DNA of 64,000 bases from Amia ocellicauda. Lineage: Eukaryota; Chordata; Actinopteri; Amiiformes; Amiidae. Positions 1-9,581 of the stretch are shown here, piece after piece (positions within the stretch are counted from its first letter, which is position 1; each line of letters opens with the position of its first letter). Below the pieces are notes generated by a model that made no database searches, was not told the origin of the DNA, and was given only the letters and a program-made list of their open reading frames with translations. The DNA lies in contig NC_089863.1 in the NCBI RefSeq assembly GCF_036373705.1, forward strand, positions 4,485,444 to 4,549,443. Direction: 5' to 3'. Position numbers and translations under genes: made by a program.

Positions 1-47
1 TAAGTCACCCTGGCTATGGTGTCTGCTAAGAAATCGAATTAAAAAAT
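1..47 (+). mobile_element. 3' tail of a V-SINE-like element cut by the window edge
   Basis: The window opens inside the element of the unit before unit 1. Only the L2-like tail (gtaagtcaccctgg-type motif, then tctgctaag) and a short A-rich end are present. Confidence 0.8.
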
Positions 48-602
48 ACGTTGATATGAATCTCCATTGATTTATTTCTGTGTTCAACATGTATAATTCA
101 TGTATTTATTATTATCTTCTCTCTGCATTTATTTTTTATTCTGCCTTGGATTATCCTCCATACATGTCGCACAAATGAATGTACAATGCATTCTGGCCCT
201 TCTCATCACTACAACAAGCAAAGCCAAAATATGAAAGAGAACGTGAGTTGAAAAGGTGAGGTGGTGTTTTTCTCTTTATATCTCTATTTACAGAGTAGAC
301 GAAATGCAGAGGAGGAAATATAAATAGAAAAGAAGAAAAAATGTCAACGAAGAACTGTAAATGCACAGAGGGAAATGTGAACATAAAATTGGTATTACAT
401 ACGGACATACGATTTTTCTTAGATCTATGTAAAAATGTAATATTTTATAGCATAGAGCGAAGTAATATGAACTGAAACAGACTATTTGAAGAAGTCTAAA
501 TACATCTGCTTGTTCAAAACAGAATACACTGTTTGGTTCTTGTTGTGAATACATTGGGGTGGATATATTTACGAATGGTATGGTGGTTGTGATCAAGAAG
601 TG
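48..602. other. AT-rich spacer of unit 1, no gene recognised
   Basis: About 555 bp between the SINE tail and the tRNA-Ala terminator. It is AT-rich, with purine-rich stretches around 300-345 and oligo-A and oligo-T runs. I recognise no RNA gene, transposon terminus or conserved protein domain. Most sites that separate the unit haplotypes lie here: T/A near 137, G/C near 175, C/G near 226, T/G near 360, A/T near 413, and a cluster at 473-536. The same spacer precedes tRNA-Ala in every later unit. In unit 35 it has gained 8 bp at 54197-54204. Confidence 0.8.
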
Positions 603-607
603 AAAAA
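603..607 (-). terminator. Pol III T-run terminator for tRNA-Ala (unit 1)
   Basis: On the transcribed minus strand this is TTTTT, the first run of four or more T after tRNA-Ala, and it lies 85 nt beyond the mature 3' end. That is a long trailer for a tRNA gene. The same run lies 89-85 bp below the low-coordinate end of tRNA-Ala in the other units, except units 16, 19 and 22, where it is interrupted. Confidence 0.75.
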
Positions 608-691
608 TGATGACCCCTCGTATGCTTGTGAGGATCTCAGCAGGGCTGTCCTGCGGGCTGAAGACGGGTCTGGTAGCAAATGAAGGAGCTC

Positions 692-764
692 TGGAGAATG
701 CGGGCATCGGTCCCGCCACCTCTCGCATGCTAAGCGAGCGCTCTACCATCTGAGCTAATTCCCC
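692..764 (-). tRNA. tRNA-Ala-AGC: tRNA-Ala, anticodon AGC (unit 1, reference copy)
   Basis: This is a 73-nt cloverleaf read on the minus strand. The acceptor stem is GGGGAAT with ATTCTCC and discriminator A73, and it includes the G3-U70 wobble pair that marks alanine tRNAs. The D stem (GCTC/GAGC), anticodon stem (CTCGC/GCGAG) and T stem (GCGGG/CCCGC) are perfect. The anticodon loop is TTAGCAT, so A34 should be deaminated to inosine to read GCU, GCC and GCA. No CCA is encoded and there is no intron. The A box is canonical. The T loop is ACCGATG: C55 replaces the near-universal U55, and the B box departs from consensus at positions 54 and 55. The human AGC family, from memory, has A54 but keeps U55. 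The gene is divergent to tRNA-Arg, with 142 bp between the two 5' ends. Identity is sure; full activity is less certain because of C55. Confidence 0.96.
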
Positions 765-906
765 GCTGCTTCCTGTGGCAGCACCGCCCTGTGCAGCGCC
801 GGCTGCAGGTTCGCTCTGAACTTTGCATCCCTTTGGGTTCACTGATACCCTGTTCCAGGACAGAAGAAGCTGTTTCCATCGGATTGCTTGAGTGCGTCCA
901 AACGTG
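765..906. promoter_or_regulatory. GC-rich 142-bp interval between divergent tRNA 5' ends (unit 1)
   Basis: This interval holds the 5' flanks of both tRNA genes. It is far more GC- and CpG-rich than the spacers, with a small CAGC/GCTG inverted repeat near 795-806. No TATA box is seen upstream of either gene, as is usual for vertebrate tRNA genes, whose promoters are internal. The interval would hold TFIIIB sites for both genes, which is inferred from position only. Variants: units 14, 15, 17, 18 and 25 carry aaccg instead of aaacg just before tRNA-Arg, units 20 and 23 have T for the G immediately before its first base, and unit 35 lacks most of the interval. Confidence 0.6.
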
Positions 907-979
907 GGGCCAGTGGCGCAATGGATAACGCGTCTGACTACGAATCAGAAGACTGTAGGTTCGACTCCTACCTGGCTCG
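907..979 (+). tRNA. tRNA-Arg-ACG: tRNA-Arg, anticodon ACG (unit 1, reference copy)
   Basis: This is a 73-nt cloverleaf. The acceptor stem GGGCCAG pairs with CTGGCTC, with discriminator G73. The anticodon stem TCTGA/TCAGA is perfect and the loop is CTACGAA with ACG at 940-942; A34 is expected to become inosine and read CGU, CGC and CGA. The T arm GTAGG-TTCGACT-CCTAC is perfect. The D loop keeps A20, an arginine identity base together with C35. The A box and the B box (GGTTCGACTCC) are canonical; there is no intron and no encoded CCA. Compared with the human gene from memory, the T stem differs by two compensated pairs (49:65 and 50:64) and position 37 is A rather than G. It lies head-to-head with tRNA-Ala. 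Confidence 0.97.
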
Positions 980-1005
980 AAAGCATCTACATCCAACTCT
1001 CACTG

Positions 1006-1009
1006 TTTT
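1006..1009 (+). terminator. Pol III T-run terminator for tRNA-Arg (unit 1)
   Basis: TTTT, 27 nt after the mature 3' end and followed by CTTCT. It is the first run of four T downstream of tRNA-Arg and is kept in all units, including unit 35, where the base pattern just before it has changed from cactg to cgctg. Confidence 0.75.
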
Positions 1010-1410
1010 CTTCTCATATCTGGCGACCAGCAGCACTACATCATAGTGTGCCGGACCAGGCATGGGAGGACCATCAAAGTCACCGCTACCACACTCCAAT
1101 CTCATTCCATGATGATTATCAAACCAATGCACCAGTGTGACTGAGGTGCAACATACATTCAATGTCTTCATGGCTCCATCTGCTCATTCAATTCAACCTG
1201 TACCCGACTGCTGCCTCTCACCTGAAACGTAGTCAACAGAAATGCGCACTTGTATCACACCTTGTCGACACTGTTAATGTGTCATTGACACCCAATAACC
1301 TGACATGTTGCTTAATCCGTTTAATCTCAATTCTTTCATAATAAGACTCTGTTACAATAAGACACTTCCACAACACTACATTCATTTGAACAGATAATCA
1401 CTTTTGAATA
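1010..1410. other. Spacer between tRNA-Arg and the SINE, no gene recognised
   Basis: About 400 bp of moderately AT-rich sequence with no RNA gene or transposon I can name. It carries several unit-typing sites: G/A in the gcagcac motif near 1030, G/T near 1053, A/T near 1129, C/G near 1168, A/C near 1227, A/T near 1297, and gaacagataatc against gaatagacaatc near 1389-1400. Every later unit has the same stretch. Confidence 0.8.
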
Positions 1411-1636
1411 CAGTGTGGAGTAGTGGTTTGGGCTCTGTACCCTGTAGCACAGCACGGTGTGTGCAATCTCTGGTACACTTACTACTCTTGAGCAAGGGAC
1501 TTTAGCTGGATTGCACCAGTTAATGCCCACCCATGCCAATGGGTTAAGTGTAAGGAAAACAAAATGTGGTAATATCTCGTTAACATCTGTAAGTCACCCT
1601 GGCTATGGTGTCTGCTAAGAAATCGAATTAAAAAAT
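1411..1636 (+). mobile_element. V-SINE-like tRNA-headed SINE, old copy (unit 1)
   Basis: The head resembles a tRNA-derived Pol III promoter: tagtggtttgg at 1421-1431 fits an A box, but the expected B box near 1459-1470 is degraded (gtgcaatctc in place of the GGTTCGAnnCC pattern). The middle, about 1481-1520, has the V-SINE core pattern cttgagcaagg-ctttagct-gattgc-ccagt. The 3' end, 1589-1619, matches the L2-type LINE tail shared by V-SINEs (gtaagtc-ccctgg-gtgtctgctaag), followed by a short A-rich end. I find no clear target-site duplication. It spans the conventional unit 1/unit 2 border. It was present before the array amplified, because all units share it. G-form at 1508. V-SINEs are described from lampreys, cartilaginous fishes, lungfish and teleosts. 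Confidence 0.8.
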
Positions 1637-2280
1637 ACGTTGATATGAATCTCCATTGATTTATTTCTGTGTTCAACATGTATAATTCATGTATTTATTA
1701 TTATCTTCTCTCTGCATTTATTTTTAATTCTGCCTTGGATTATCCTCCATACATGTCGCACAAATGAATGTACAATGCATTCTGGCCCTTCTCATCACTA
1801 CAACAAGCAAAGGCAAAATATGAAAGAGAACGTGAGTTGAAAAGGTGAGGTGGTGTTTTTCTCTTTATATCTCTATTTACAGAGTAGACGAAATGCAGAG
1901 GAGGAAATATAAATAGAAAAGAAGAAAAAATGTCAACGAAGAACTGTAAAGGCACAGAGGGAAATGTGAACATAAAATTGGTATTACATACGGACATACG
2001 ATTTTTCTTAGATCTATGTAAAAATGTAATATTTTATAGCATAGAGCGAAGTAATATGAACTGATACAGAATATTAGATGAAGTCTAAATACATCTGTTT
2101 GTTCAAAACAGAATACACTGTATTGTTCTTGTTGTGAATACATTGGGGTGGATATATTTACGAATGGTATGGTGGTTGTGATCAAGAAGTGAAAAATGAC
2201 GACCCCTCGTATGCTTGTGAGGATCTCAGCAGGGCTGTCCTGCGGGCTGAAGACGGGTCTGGTAGCAGATGAAGGAGCTC

Positions 2281-2353
2281 TGGAGAATGCGGGCATCGGT
2301 CCCGCCACCTCTCGCATGCTAAGCGAGCGCTCTACCATCTGAGCTAATTCCCC
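2281..2353 (-). tRNA. tRNA-Ala-AGC: tRNA-Ala(AGC), unit 2
   Basis: Same sequence as the unit 1 gene, including C55. T-run at 2192-2196. Confidence 0.95.
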
Positions 2354-2495
2354 GCTGCTTCCTGTGGCAGCACCGCCCTGTGCAGCGCCGGCTGCAGGTT
2401 CGCTCTGAACTTTGCATCCCTTTGGGTTCACTGATACCCTGTTCCAGGACAGAAGAAGCTGTTTCCATCGGATTGCTTGAGTGCGTCCAAACGTG

Positions 2496-2568
2496 GGGCC
2501 AGTGGCGCAATGGATAACGCGTCTGACTACGAATCAGAAGACTGTAGGTTCGACTCCTACCTGGCTCG
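2496..2568 (+). tRNA. tRNA-Arg-ACG: tRNA-Arg(ACG), unit 2
   Basis: Same sequence as the unit 1 gene; the 3' flank is of the unit 1 type (gaaagcatctacatcc). Confidence 0.97.
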
Positions 2569-2999
2569 AAAGCATCTACATCCAACTCTCACTGTTTTCT
2601 TCTCATATCTGGCGACCAGCAGCACTACATCATAGTGTGCCGGACCAGGCATGGGAGGACCATCAAAGTCACCGCTACCACACTCCAATCTCATTCCATG
2701 ATGATTATCAAACCAATGCACCAGTGTGACTGAGGTGCAACATACATTCAATGTGTTCATGGCTCCATCTGCTCATTCAATTCAACCTGTACCCGACTGC
2801 TGCCTCTCACCTGAAACGTAGTCAACAGAAATGCGCACTTGTATCACACCTTGTCGACACTGTTAATGTGTCATTGACACCCAATAACCTGACATGTTGC
2901 TTAATCCGTTTAATCTCAATTCTTTCATAATAAGACTCTGTTACAATAAGACACTTCCACAACACTACATTCATTTGAACAGATAATCACTTTTGAATA

Positions 3000-3225
3000 C
3001 AGTGTGGAGTAGTGGTTTGGGCTCTGTACCCTGTAGCACAGCACGGTGTGTGCAATCTCTGGTACACTTACTACTCTTGAGCAAGGGACTTTAGCTAGAT
3101 TGCACCAGTTAATGCCCACCCATGCCAATGGGTTAAGTGTAAGGAAAACAAAATGTGGTAATATCTCGTTAACATCTGTAAGTCACCCTGGCTATGGTGT
3201 CTGCTAAGAAATCGAATTAAAAAAT
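3000..3225 (+). mobile_element. V-SINE-like element, unit 2
   Basis: A-form (A at element position 98 where unit 1 has G). Confidence 0.78.
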
Positions 3226-3869
3226 ACGTTGATATGAATCTCCATTGATTTATTTCTGTGTTCAACATGTATAATTCATGTATTTATTATTATCTTCTCT
3301 CTGCATTTATTTTTAATTCTGCCTTGGATTATCCTCCATACATGTCGCACAAATGAATGTACAATGCATTCTGGCCCTTCTCATCACTACAACAAGCAAA
3401 GGCAAAATATGAAAGAGAACGTGAGTTGAAAAGGTGAGGTGGTGTTTTTCTCTTTATATCTCTATTTACAGAGTAGACGAAATGCAGAGGAGGAAATATA
3501 AATAGAAAAGAAGAAAAAATGTCAACGAAGAACTGTAAATGCACAGAGGGAAATGTGAACATAAAATTGGTATTACATACGGACATACGTTTTTTCTTAG
3601 ATCTATGTAAAAATGTAATATTTTATAGCATAGAGCGAAGTAATATGAACTGATACAGAATATTAGATGAAGTCTAAATACATCTGTTTGTTCAAAACAG
3701 AATACACTGTATTGTTCTTGTTGTGAATACATTGGGGTGGATATATTTACGAATGGTATGGTGGTTGTGATCAAGAAGTGAAAAATGATGACCCCTCGTA
3801 TGCTTGTGAGGATCTCAGCAGGGCTGTCCTGCGGGCTGACGACGGGTCTGGTAGCAGATGAAGGAGCTC

Positions 3870-3942
3870 TGGAGAATGCGGGCATCGGTCCCGCCACCTC
3901 TCGCATGCTAAGCGAGCGCTCTACCATCTGAGCTAATTCCCC
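3870..3942 (-). tRNA. tRNA-Ala-AGC: tRNA-Ala(AGC), unit 3
   Basis: Same sequence as the unit 1 gene. Confidence 0.95.
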
Positions 3943-4084
3943 GCTGCTTCCTGTGGCAGCACCGCCCTGTGCAGCGCCGGCTGCAGGTTCGCTCTGAACT
4001 TTGCATCCCTTTGGGTTCACTGATACCCTGTTCCAGGACAGAAGAAGCTGTTTCCATCGGATTGCTTGAGTGCGTCCAAACGTG

Positions 4085-4157
4085 GGGCCAGTGGCGCAAT
4101 GGATAACGCGTCTGACTACGAATCAGAACACTGTAGGTTCGACTCCTACCTGGCTCG
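4085..4157 (+). tRNA. tRNA-Arg-ACG: tRNA-Arg(ACG), unit 3, variable-loop variant
   Basis: One change, G45 to C in the variable loop (aagac becomes aacac). No stem pair is broken, so it probably still folds. First unit with the second 3' flank type (gacagcatctacaacc). Confidence 0.93.
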
Positions 4158-4588
4158 ACAGCATCTACAACCAACTCTCACTGTTTTCTTCTCATATCTG
4201 GCGACCAGCAGCACTACATCATAGTGTGCCTGACCAGGCATGGGAGGACCATCAAAGTCACCGCTACCACACTCCAATCTCATTCCATGATGATTATCAA
4301 ACCATTGCACCAGTGTGACTGAGGTGCAACATACATTCAATGTGTTCATGGCTCCATCTGCTCATTCAATTCAACCTGTACCCGACTGCTGCCTCTCACC
4401 TGAAACGTAGTCAACAGAAATGCGCACTTGTATCACACCTTGTCGACACTGTTAATGTGTCATTGACACCCAATATCCTGACATGTTGCTTAATCCGTTT
4501 AATCTCAATTCTTTCATAATAAGACTCTGTTACAATAAGACACTTCCACAACACTACATTCATTTGAATAGACAATCACTTTTGAATA

Positions 4589-4814
4589 CAGTGTGGAGTA
4601 GTGGTTTGGGCTCTGTACCCTGTAGCACAGCACGGTGTGTGCAATCTCTGGTACACTTACTACTCTTGAGCAAGGGACTTTAGCTAGATTGCACCAGTTA
4701 ATGCCCACCCATGCCAATGGGTTAAGTGTAAGGAAAACAAAATGTGGTAATATCTCGTTAACATCTGTAAGTCACCCTGGCTATGGTGTCTGCTAAGAAA
4801 TCGAATTAAAAAAT
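4589..4814 (+). mobile_element. V-SINE-like element, unit 3
   Basis: A-form; preceded by the gaatagacaatc flank type. Confidence 0.78.
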
Positions 4815-5458
4815 ACGTTGATATGAATCTCCATTGATTTATTTCTGTGTTCAACATGTATAATTCATGTATTTATTATTATCTTCTCTCTGCATTTATT
4901 TTTAATTCTGCCTTGGATTATCCTCCATACATGTCGCACAAATGAATGTACAATGCATTCTGGCCCTTCTCATCACTACAACAAGCAAAGGCAAAATATG
5001 AAAGAGAACGTGAGTTGAAAAGGTGAGGTGGTGTTTTTCTCTTTATATCTCTATTTACAGAGTAGACGAAATGCAGAGGAGGAAATATAAATAGAAAAGA
5101 AGAAAAAATGTCAACGAAGAACTGTAAAGGCACAGAGGGAAATGTGAACATAAAATTGGTATTACATACGGACATACGTTTTTTCTTAGATCTATGTAAA
5201 AATGTAATATTTTATAGCATAGAGCGAAGTAATATGAACTGATACAGAATATTAGATGAAGTCTAAATACATCTGTTTGTTCAAAACAGAATACACTGTA
5301 TTGTTCTTGTTGTGAATACATTGGGGTGGATATATTTACGAATGGTATGGTGGTTGTGATCAAGAAGTGAAAAATGATGACCCCTCGTATGCTTGTGAGG
5401 ATCTCAGCAGGGCTGTCCTGCGGGCTGACGACGGGTCTGGTAGCAGATGAAGGAGCTC

Positions 5459-5531
5459 TGGAGAATGCGGGCATCGGTCCCGCCACCTCTCGCATGCTAA
5501 GCGAGCGCTCTACCATCTGAGCTAATTCCCC
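5459..5531 (-). tRNA. tRNA-Ala-AGC: tRNA-Ala(AGC), unit 4
   Basis: Same sequence as the unit 1 gene. Confidence 0.95.
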
Positions 5532-5673
5532 GCTGCTTCCTGTGGCAGCACCGCCCTGTGCAGCGCCGGCTGCAGGTTCGCTCTGAACTTTGCATCCCTT
5601 TGGGTTCACTGATACCCTGTTCCAGGACAGAAGAAGCTGTTTCCATCGGATTGCTTGAGTGCGTCCAAACGTG

Positions 5674-5746
5674 GGGCCAGTGGCGCAATGGATAACGCGT
5701 CTGACTACGAATCAGAAGACTGTAGGTTCGACTCCTACCTGGCTCG
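5674..5746 (+). tRNA. tRNA-Arg-ACG: tRNA-Arg(ACG), unit 4
   Basis: Same gene sequence as unit 1; second 3' flank type. Confidence 0.97.
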
Positions 5747-6177
5747 ACAGCATCTACAACCAACTCTCACTGTTTTCTTCTCATATCTGGCGACCAGCAG
5801 CACTACATCATAGTGTGCCGGACCAGGCATGGGAGGACCATCAAAGTCACCGCTACCACACTCCAATCTCATTCCATGATGATTATCAAACCATTGCACC
5901 AGTGTGACTGAGGTGCAACATACATTCAATGTGTTCATGGCTCCATCTGCTCATTCAATTCAACCTGTACCCGACTGCTGCCTCTCACCTGAAACGTAGT
6001 CAACAGAAATGCGCACTTGTATCACACCTTGTCGACACTGTTAATGTGTCATTGACACCCAATATCCTGACATGTTGCTTAATCCGTTTAATCTCAATTC
6101 TTTCATAATAAGACTCTGTTACAATAAGACACTTCCACAACACTACATTCATTTGAATAGACAATCACTTTTGAATA

Positions 6178-6403
6178 CAGTGTGGAGTAGTGGTTTGGGC
6201 TCTGTACCCTGTAGCACAGCACGGTGTGTGCAATCTCTGGTACACTTACTACTCTTGAGCAAGGGACTTTAGCTAGATTGCACCAGTTAATGCCCACCCA
6301 TGCCAATGGGTTAAGTGTAAGGAAAACAAAATGTGGTAATATCTCGTTAACATCTGTAAGTCACCCTGGCTATGGTGTCTGCTAAGAAATCGAATTAAAA
6401 AAT
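6178..6403 (+). mobile_element. V-SINE-like element, unit 4
   Basis: A-form; gaatagacaatc flank. Confidence 0.78.
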
Positions 6404-7047
6404 ACGTTGATATGAATCTCCATTGATTTATTTCTGTGTTCAACATGTATAATTCATGTATTTATTATTATCTTCTCTCTGCATTTATTTTTAATTCTGC
6501 CTTGGATTATCCTCCATACATGTCGCACAAATGAATGTACAATGCATTCTGGCCCTTCTCATCACTACAACAAGCAAAGGCAAAATATGAAAGAGAACGT
6601 GAGTTGAAAAGGTGAGGTGGTGTTTTTCTCTTTATATCTCTATTTACAGAGTAGACGAAATGCAGAGGAGGAAATATAAATAGAAAAGAAGAAAAAATGT
6701 CAACGAAGAACTGTAAAGGCACAGAGGGAAATGTGAACATAAAATTGGTATTACATACGGACATACGTTTTTTCTTAGATCTATGTAAAAATGTAATATT
6801 TTATAGCATAGAGCGAAGTAATATGAACTGATACAGAATATTAGATGAAGTCTAAATACATCTGTTTGTTCAAAACAGAATACACTGTATTGTTCTTGTT
6901 GTGAATACATTGGGGTGGATATATTTACGAATGGTATGGTGGTTGTGATCAAGAAGTGAAAAATGACGACCCCTCGTATGCTTGTGAGGATCTCAGCAGG
7001 GCTGTCCTGCGGGCTGAAGACGGGTCTGGTAGCAGATGAAGGAGCTC

Positions 7048-7120
7048 TGGAGAATGCGGGCATCGGTCCCGCCACCTCTCGCATGCTAAGCGAGCGCTCT
7101 ACCATCTGAGCTAATTCCCC
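7048..7120 (-). tRNA. tRNA-Ala-AGC: tRNA-Ala(AGC), unit 5
   Basis: Same sequence as the unit 1 gene. Confidence 0.95.
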
Positions 7121-7262
7121 GCTGCTTCCTGTGGCAGCACCGCCCTGTGCAGCGCCGGCTGCAGGTTCGCTCTGAACTTTGCATCCCTTTGGGTTCACTG
7201 ATACCCTGTTCCAGGACAGAAGAAGCTGTTTCCATCGGATTGCTTGAGTGCGTCCAAACGTG

Positions 7263-7335
7263 GGGCCAGTGGCGCAATGGATAACGCGTCTGACTACGAA
7301 TCAGAAGACTGTAGGTTCGACTCCTACCTGGCTCG
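7263..7335 (+). tRNA. tRNA-Arg-ACG: tRNA-Arg(ACG), unit 5
   Basis: Same gene sequence as unit 1; second 3' flank type. Confidence 0.97.
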
Positions 7336-7766
7336 ACAGCATCTACAACCAACTCTCACTGTTTTCTTCTCATATCTGGCGACCAGCAACACTACATCAT
7401 AGTGTGCCGGACCAGGCATGGGAGGACCATCAAAGTCACCGCTACCACACTCCAATCTCATTCCATGATGATTATCAAACCATTGCACCAGTGTGACTGA
7501 GGTGCAACATACATTCAATGTCTTCATGGCTCCATCTGCTCATTCAATTCAACCTGTACCCGACTGCTGCCTCTCACCTGAAACGTAGTCAACAGAAATG
7601 CGCACTTGTATCACACCTTGTCGACACTGTTAATGTGTCATTGACACCCAATATCCTGACATGTTGCTTAATCCGTTTAATCTCAATTCTTTCATAATAA
7701 GACTCTGTTACAATAAGACACTTCCACAACACTACATTCATTTGAATAGACAATCACTTTTGAATA

Positions 7767-7992
7767 CAGTGTGGAGTAGTGGTTTGGGCTCTGTACCCTG
7801 TAGCACAGCACGGTGTGTGCAATCTCTGGTACACTTACTACTCTTGAGCAAGGGACTTTAGCTAGATTGCACCAGTTAATGCCCACCCATGCCAATGGGT
7901 TAAGTGTAAGGAAAACAAAATGTGGTAATATCTCGTTAACATCTGTAAGTCACCCTGGCTATGGTGTCTGCTAAGAAATCGAATTAAAAAAT
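7767..7992 (+). mobile_element. V-SINE-like element, unit 5
   Basis: A-form; gaatagacaatc flank. Confidence 0.78.
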
Positions 7993-8636
7993 ACGTTGAT
8001 ATGAATCTCCATTGATTTATTTCTGTGTTCAACATGTATAATTCATGTATTTATTATTATCTTCTCTCTGCATTTATTTTTAATTCTGCCTTGGATTATC
8101 CTCCATACATGTCGCACAAATGAATGTACAATGCATTCTGGCCCTTCTCATCACTACAACAAGCAAAGGCAAAATATGAAAGAGAACGTGAGTTGAAAAG
8201 GTGAGGTGGTGTTTTTCTCTTTATATCTCTATTTACAGAGTAGACGAAATGCAGAGGAGGAAATATAAATAGAAAAGAAGAAAAAATGTCAACGAAGAAC
8301 TGTAAAGGCACAGAGGGAAATGTGAACATAAAATTGGTATTACATACGGACATACGTTTTTTCTTAGATCTATGTAAAAATGTAATATTTTATAGCATAG
8401 AGCGAAGTAATATGAACTGATACAGAATATTAGATGAAGTCTAAATACATCTGTTTGTTCAAAACAGAATACACTGTATTGTTCTTGTTGTGAATACATT
8501 GGGGTGGATATATTTACGAATGGTATGGTGGTTGTGATCAAGAAGTGAAAAATGACGACCCCTCGTATGCTTGTGAGGATCTCAGCAGGGCTGTCCTGCG
8601 GGCTGAAGACGGGTCTGGTAGCAGATGAAGGAGCTC

Positions 8637-8709
8637 TGGAGAATGCGGGCATCGGTCCCGCCACCTCTCGCATGCTAAGCGAGCGCTCTACCATCTGAGC
8701 TAATTCCCC
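8637..8709 (-). tRNA. tRNA-Ala-AGC: tRNA-Ala(AGC), unit 6
   Basis: Same sequence as the unit 1 gene. Confidence 0.95.
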
Positions 8710-8851
8710 GCTGCTTCCTGTGGCAGCACCGCCCTGTGCAGCGCCGGCTGCAGGTTCGCTCTGAACTTTGCATCCCTTTGGGTTCACTGATACCCTGTTC
8801 CAGGACAGAAGAAGCTGTTTCCATCGGATTGCTTGAGTGCGTCCAAACGTG

Positions 8852-8924
8852 GGGCCAGTGGCGCAATGGATAACGCGTCTGACTACGAATCAGAAGACTG
8901 TAGGTTCGACTCCTACCTGGCTCG
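8852..8924 (+). tRNA. tRNA-Arg-ACG: tRNA-Arg(ACG), unit 6
   Basis: Same gene sequence as unit 1; second 3' flank type. Confidence 0.97.
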
Positions 8925-9355
8925 ACAGCATCTACAACCAACTCTCACTGTTTTCTTCTCATATCTGGCGACCAGCAGCACTACATCATAGTGTGCCGGA
9001 CCAGGCATGGGAGGACCATCAAAGTCACCGCTACCACACTCCAATCTCATTCCATGATGATTATCAAACCATTGCACCAGTGTGACTGAGGTGCAACATA
9101 CATTCAATGTCTTCATGGCTCCATCTGCTCATTCAATTCAACCTGTACCCGACTGCTGCCTCTCACCTGAACCGTAGTCAACAGAAATGCGCACTTGTAT
9201 CACACCTTGTCGACACTGTTAATGTGTCATTGACACCCAATAACCTGACATGTTGCTTAATCCGTTTAATCTCAATTCTTTCATAATAAGACTCTGTTAC
9301 AATAAGACACTTCCACAACACTACATTCATTTGAACAGATAATCACTTTTGAATA

Positions 9356-9581
9356 CAGTGTGGAGTAGTGGTTTGGGCTCTGTACCCTGTAGCACAGCAC
9401 GGTGTGTGCAATCTCTGGTACACTTACTACTCTTGAGCAAGGGACTTTAGCTAGATTGCACCAGTTAATGCCCACCCATGCCAATGGGTTAAGTGTAAGG
9501 AAAACAAAATGTGGTAATATCTCGTTAACATCTGTAAGTCACCCTGGCTATGGTGTCTGCTAAGAAATCGAATTAAAAAAT
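9356..9581 (+). mobile_element. V-SINE-like element, unit 6
   Basis: A-form; gaacagataatc flank. Confidence 0.78.

Noticed and set aside
300-345. Purine-rich stretch as an LTR-type polypurine tract
   Set aside because: There are no long terminal repeats, primer-binding site or coding remnants around it; a simple purine-rich spacer suffices.
151-408. 85-codon minus-strand frame rich in F, S and L
   Set aside because: It is low-complexity AT-rich spacer with no domain, and lost in units 21 and 24 by a single change in the spacer. Not supported as a gene.
288-842. 184-codon open frame on the minus strand, present in nearly all units
   Set aside because: It runs through the whole tRNA-Ala gene and AT-rich spacer, shows no known domain, and is kept only because units are near identical. 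Changes between units do not favour silent positions.
730-996. 88-codon minus-strand frame and 82-codon plus-strand frame over tRNA-Arg
   Set aside because: Both are readings of the tRNA-Arg gene and its flanks; the RNA gene explains the conservation.
1411-1480. SINE head as a third tRNA gene
   Set aside because: It has an A-box-like start but no cloverleaf, a degraded B box and no anticodon arm. It is the tRNA-derived head of a SINE.
1336-1539. 67-codon minus-strand frame near the SINE
   Set aside because: It is antisense to the SINE head and core; no protein similarity recognised.
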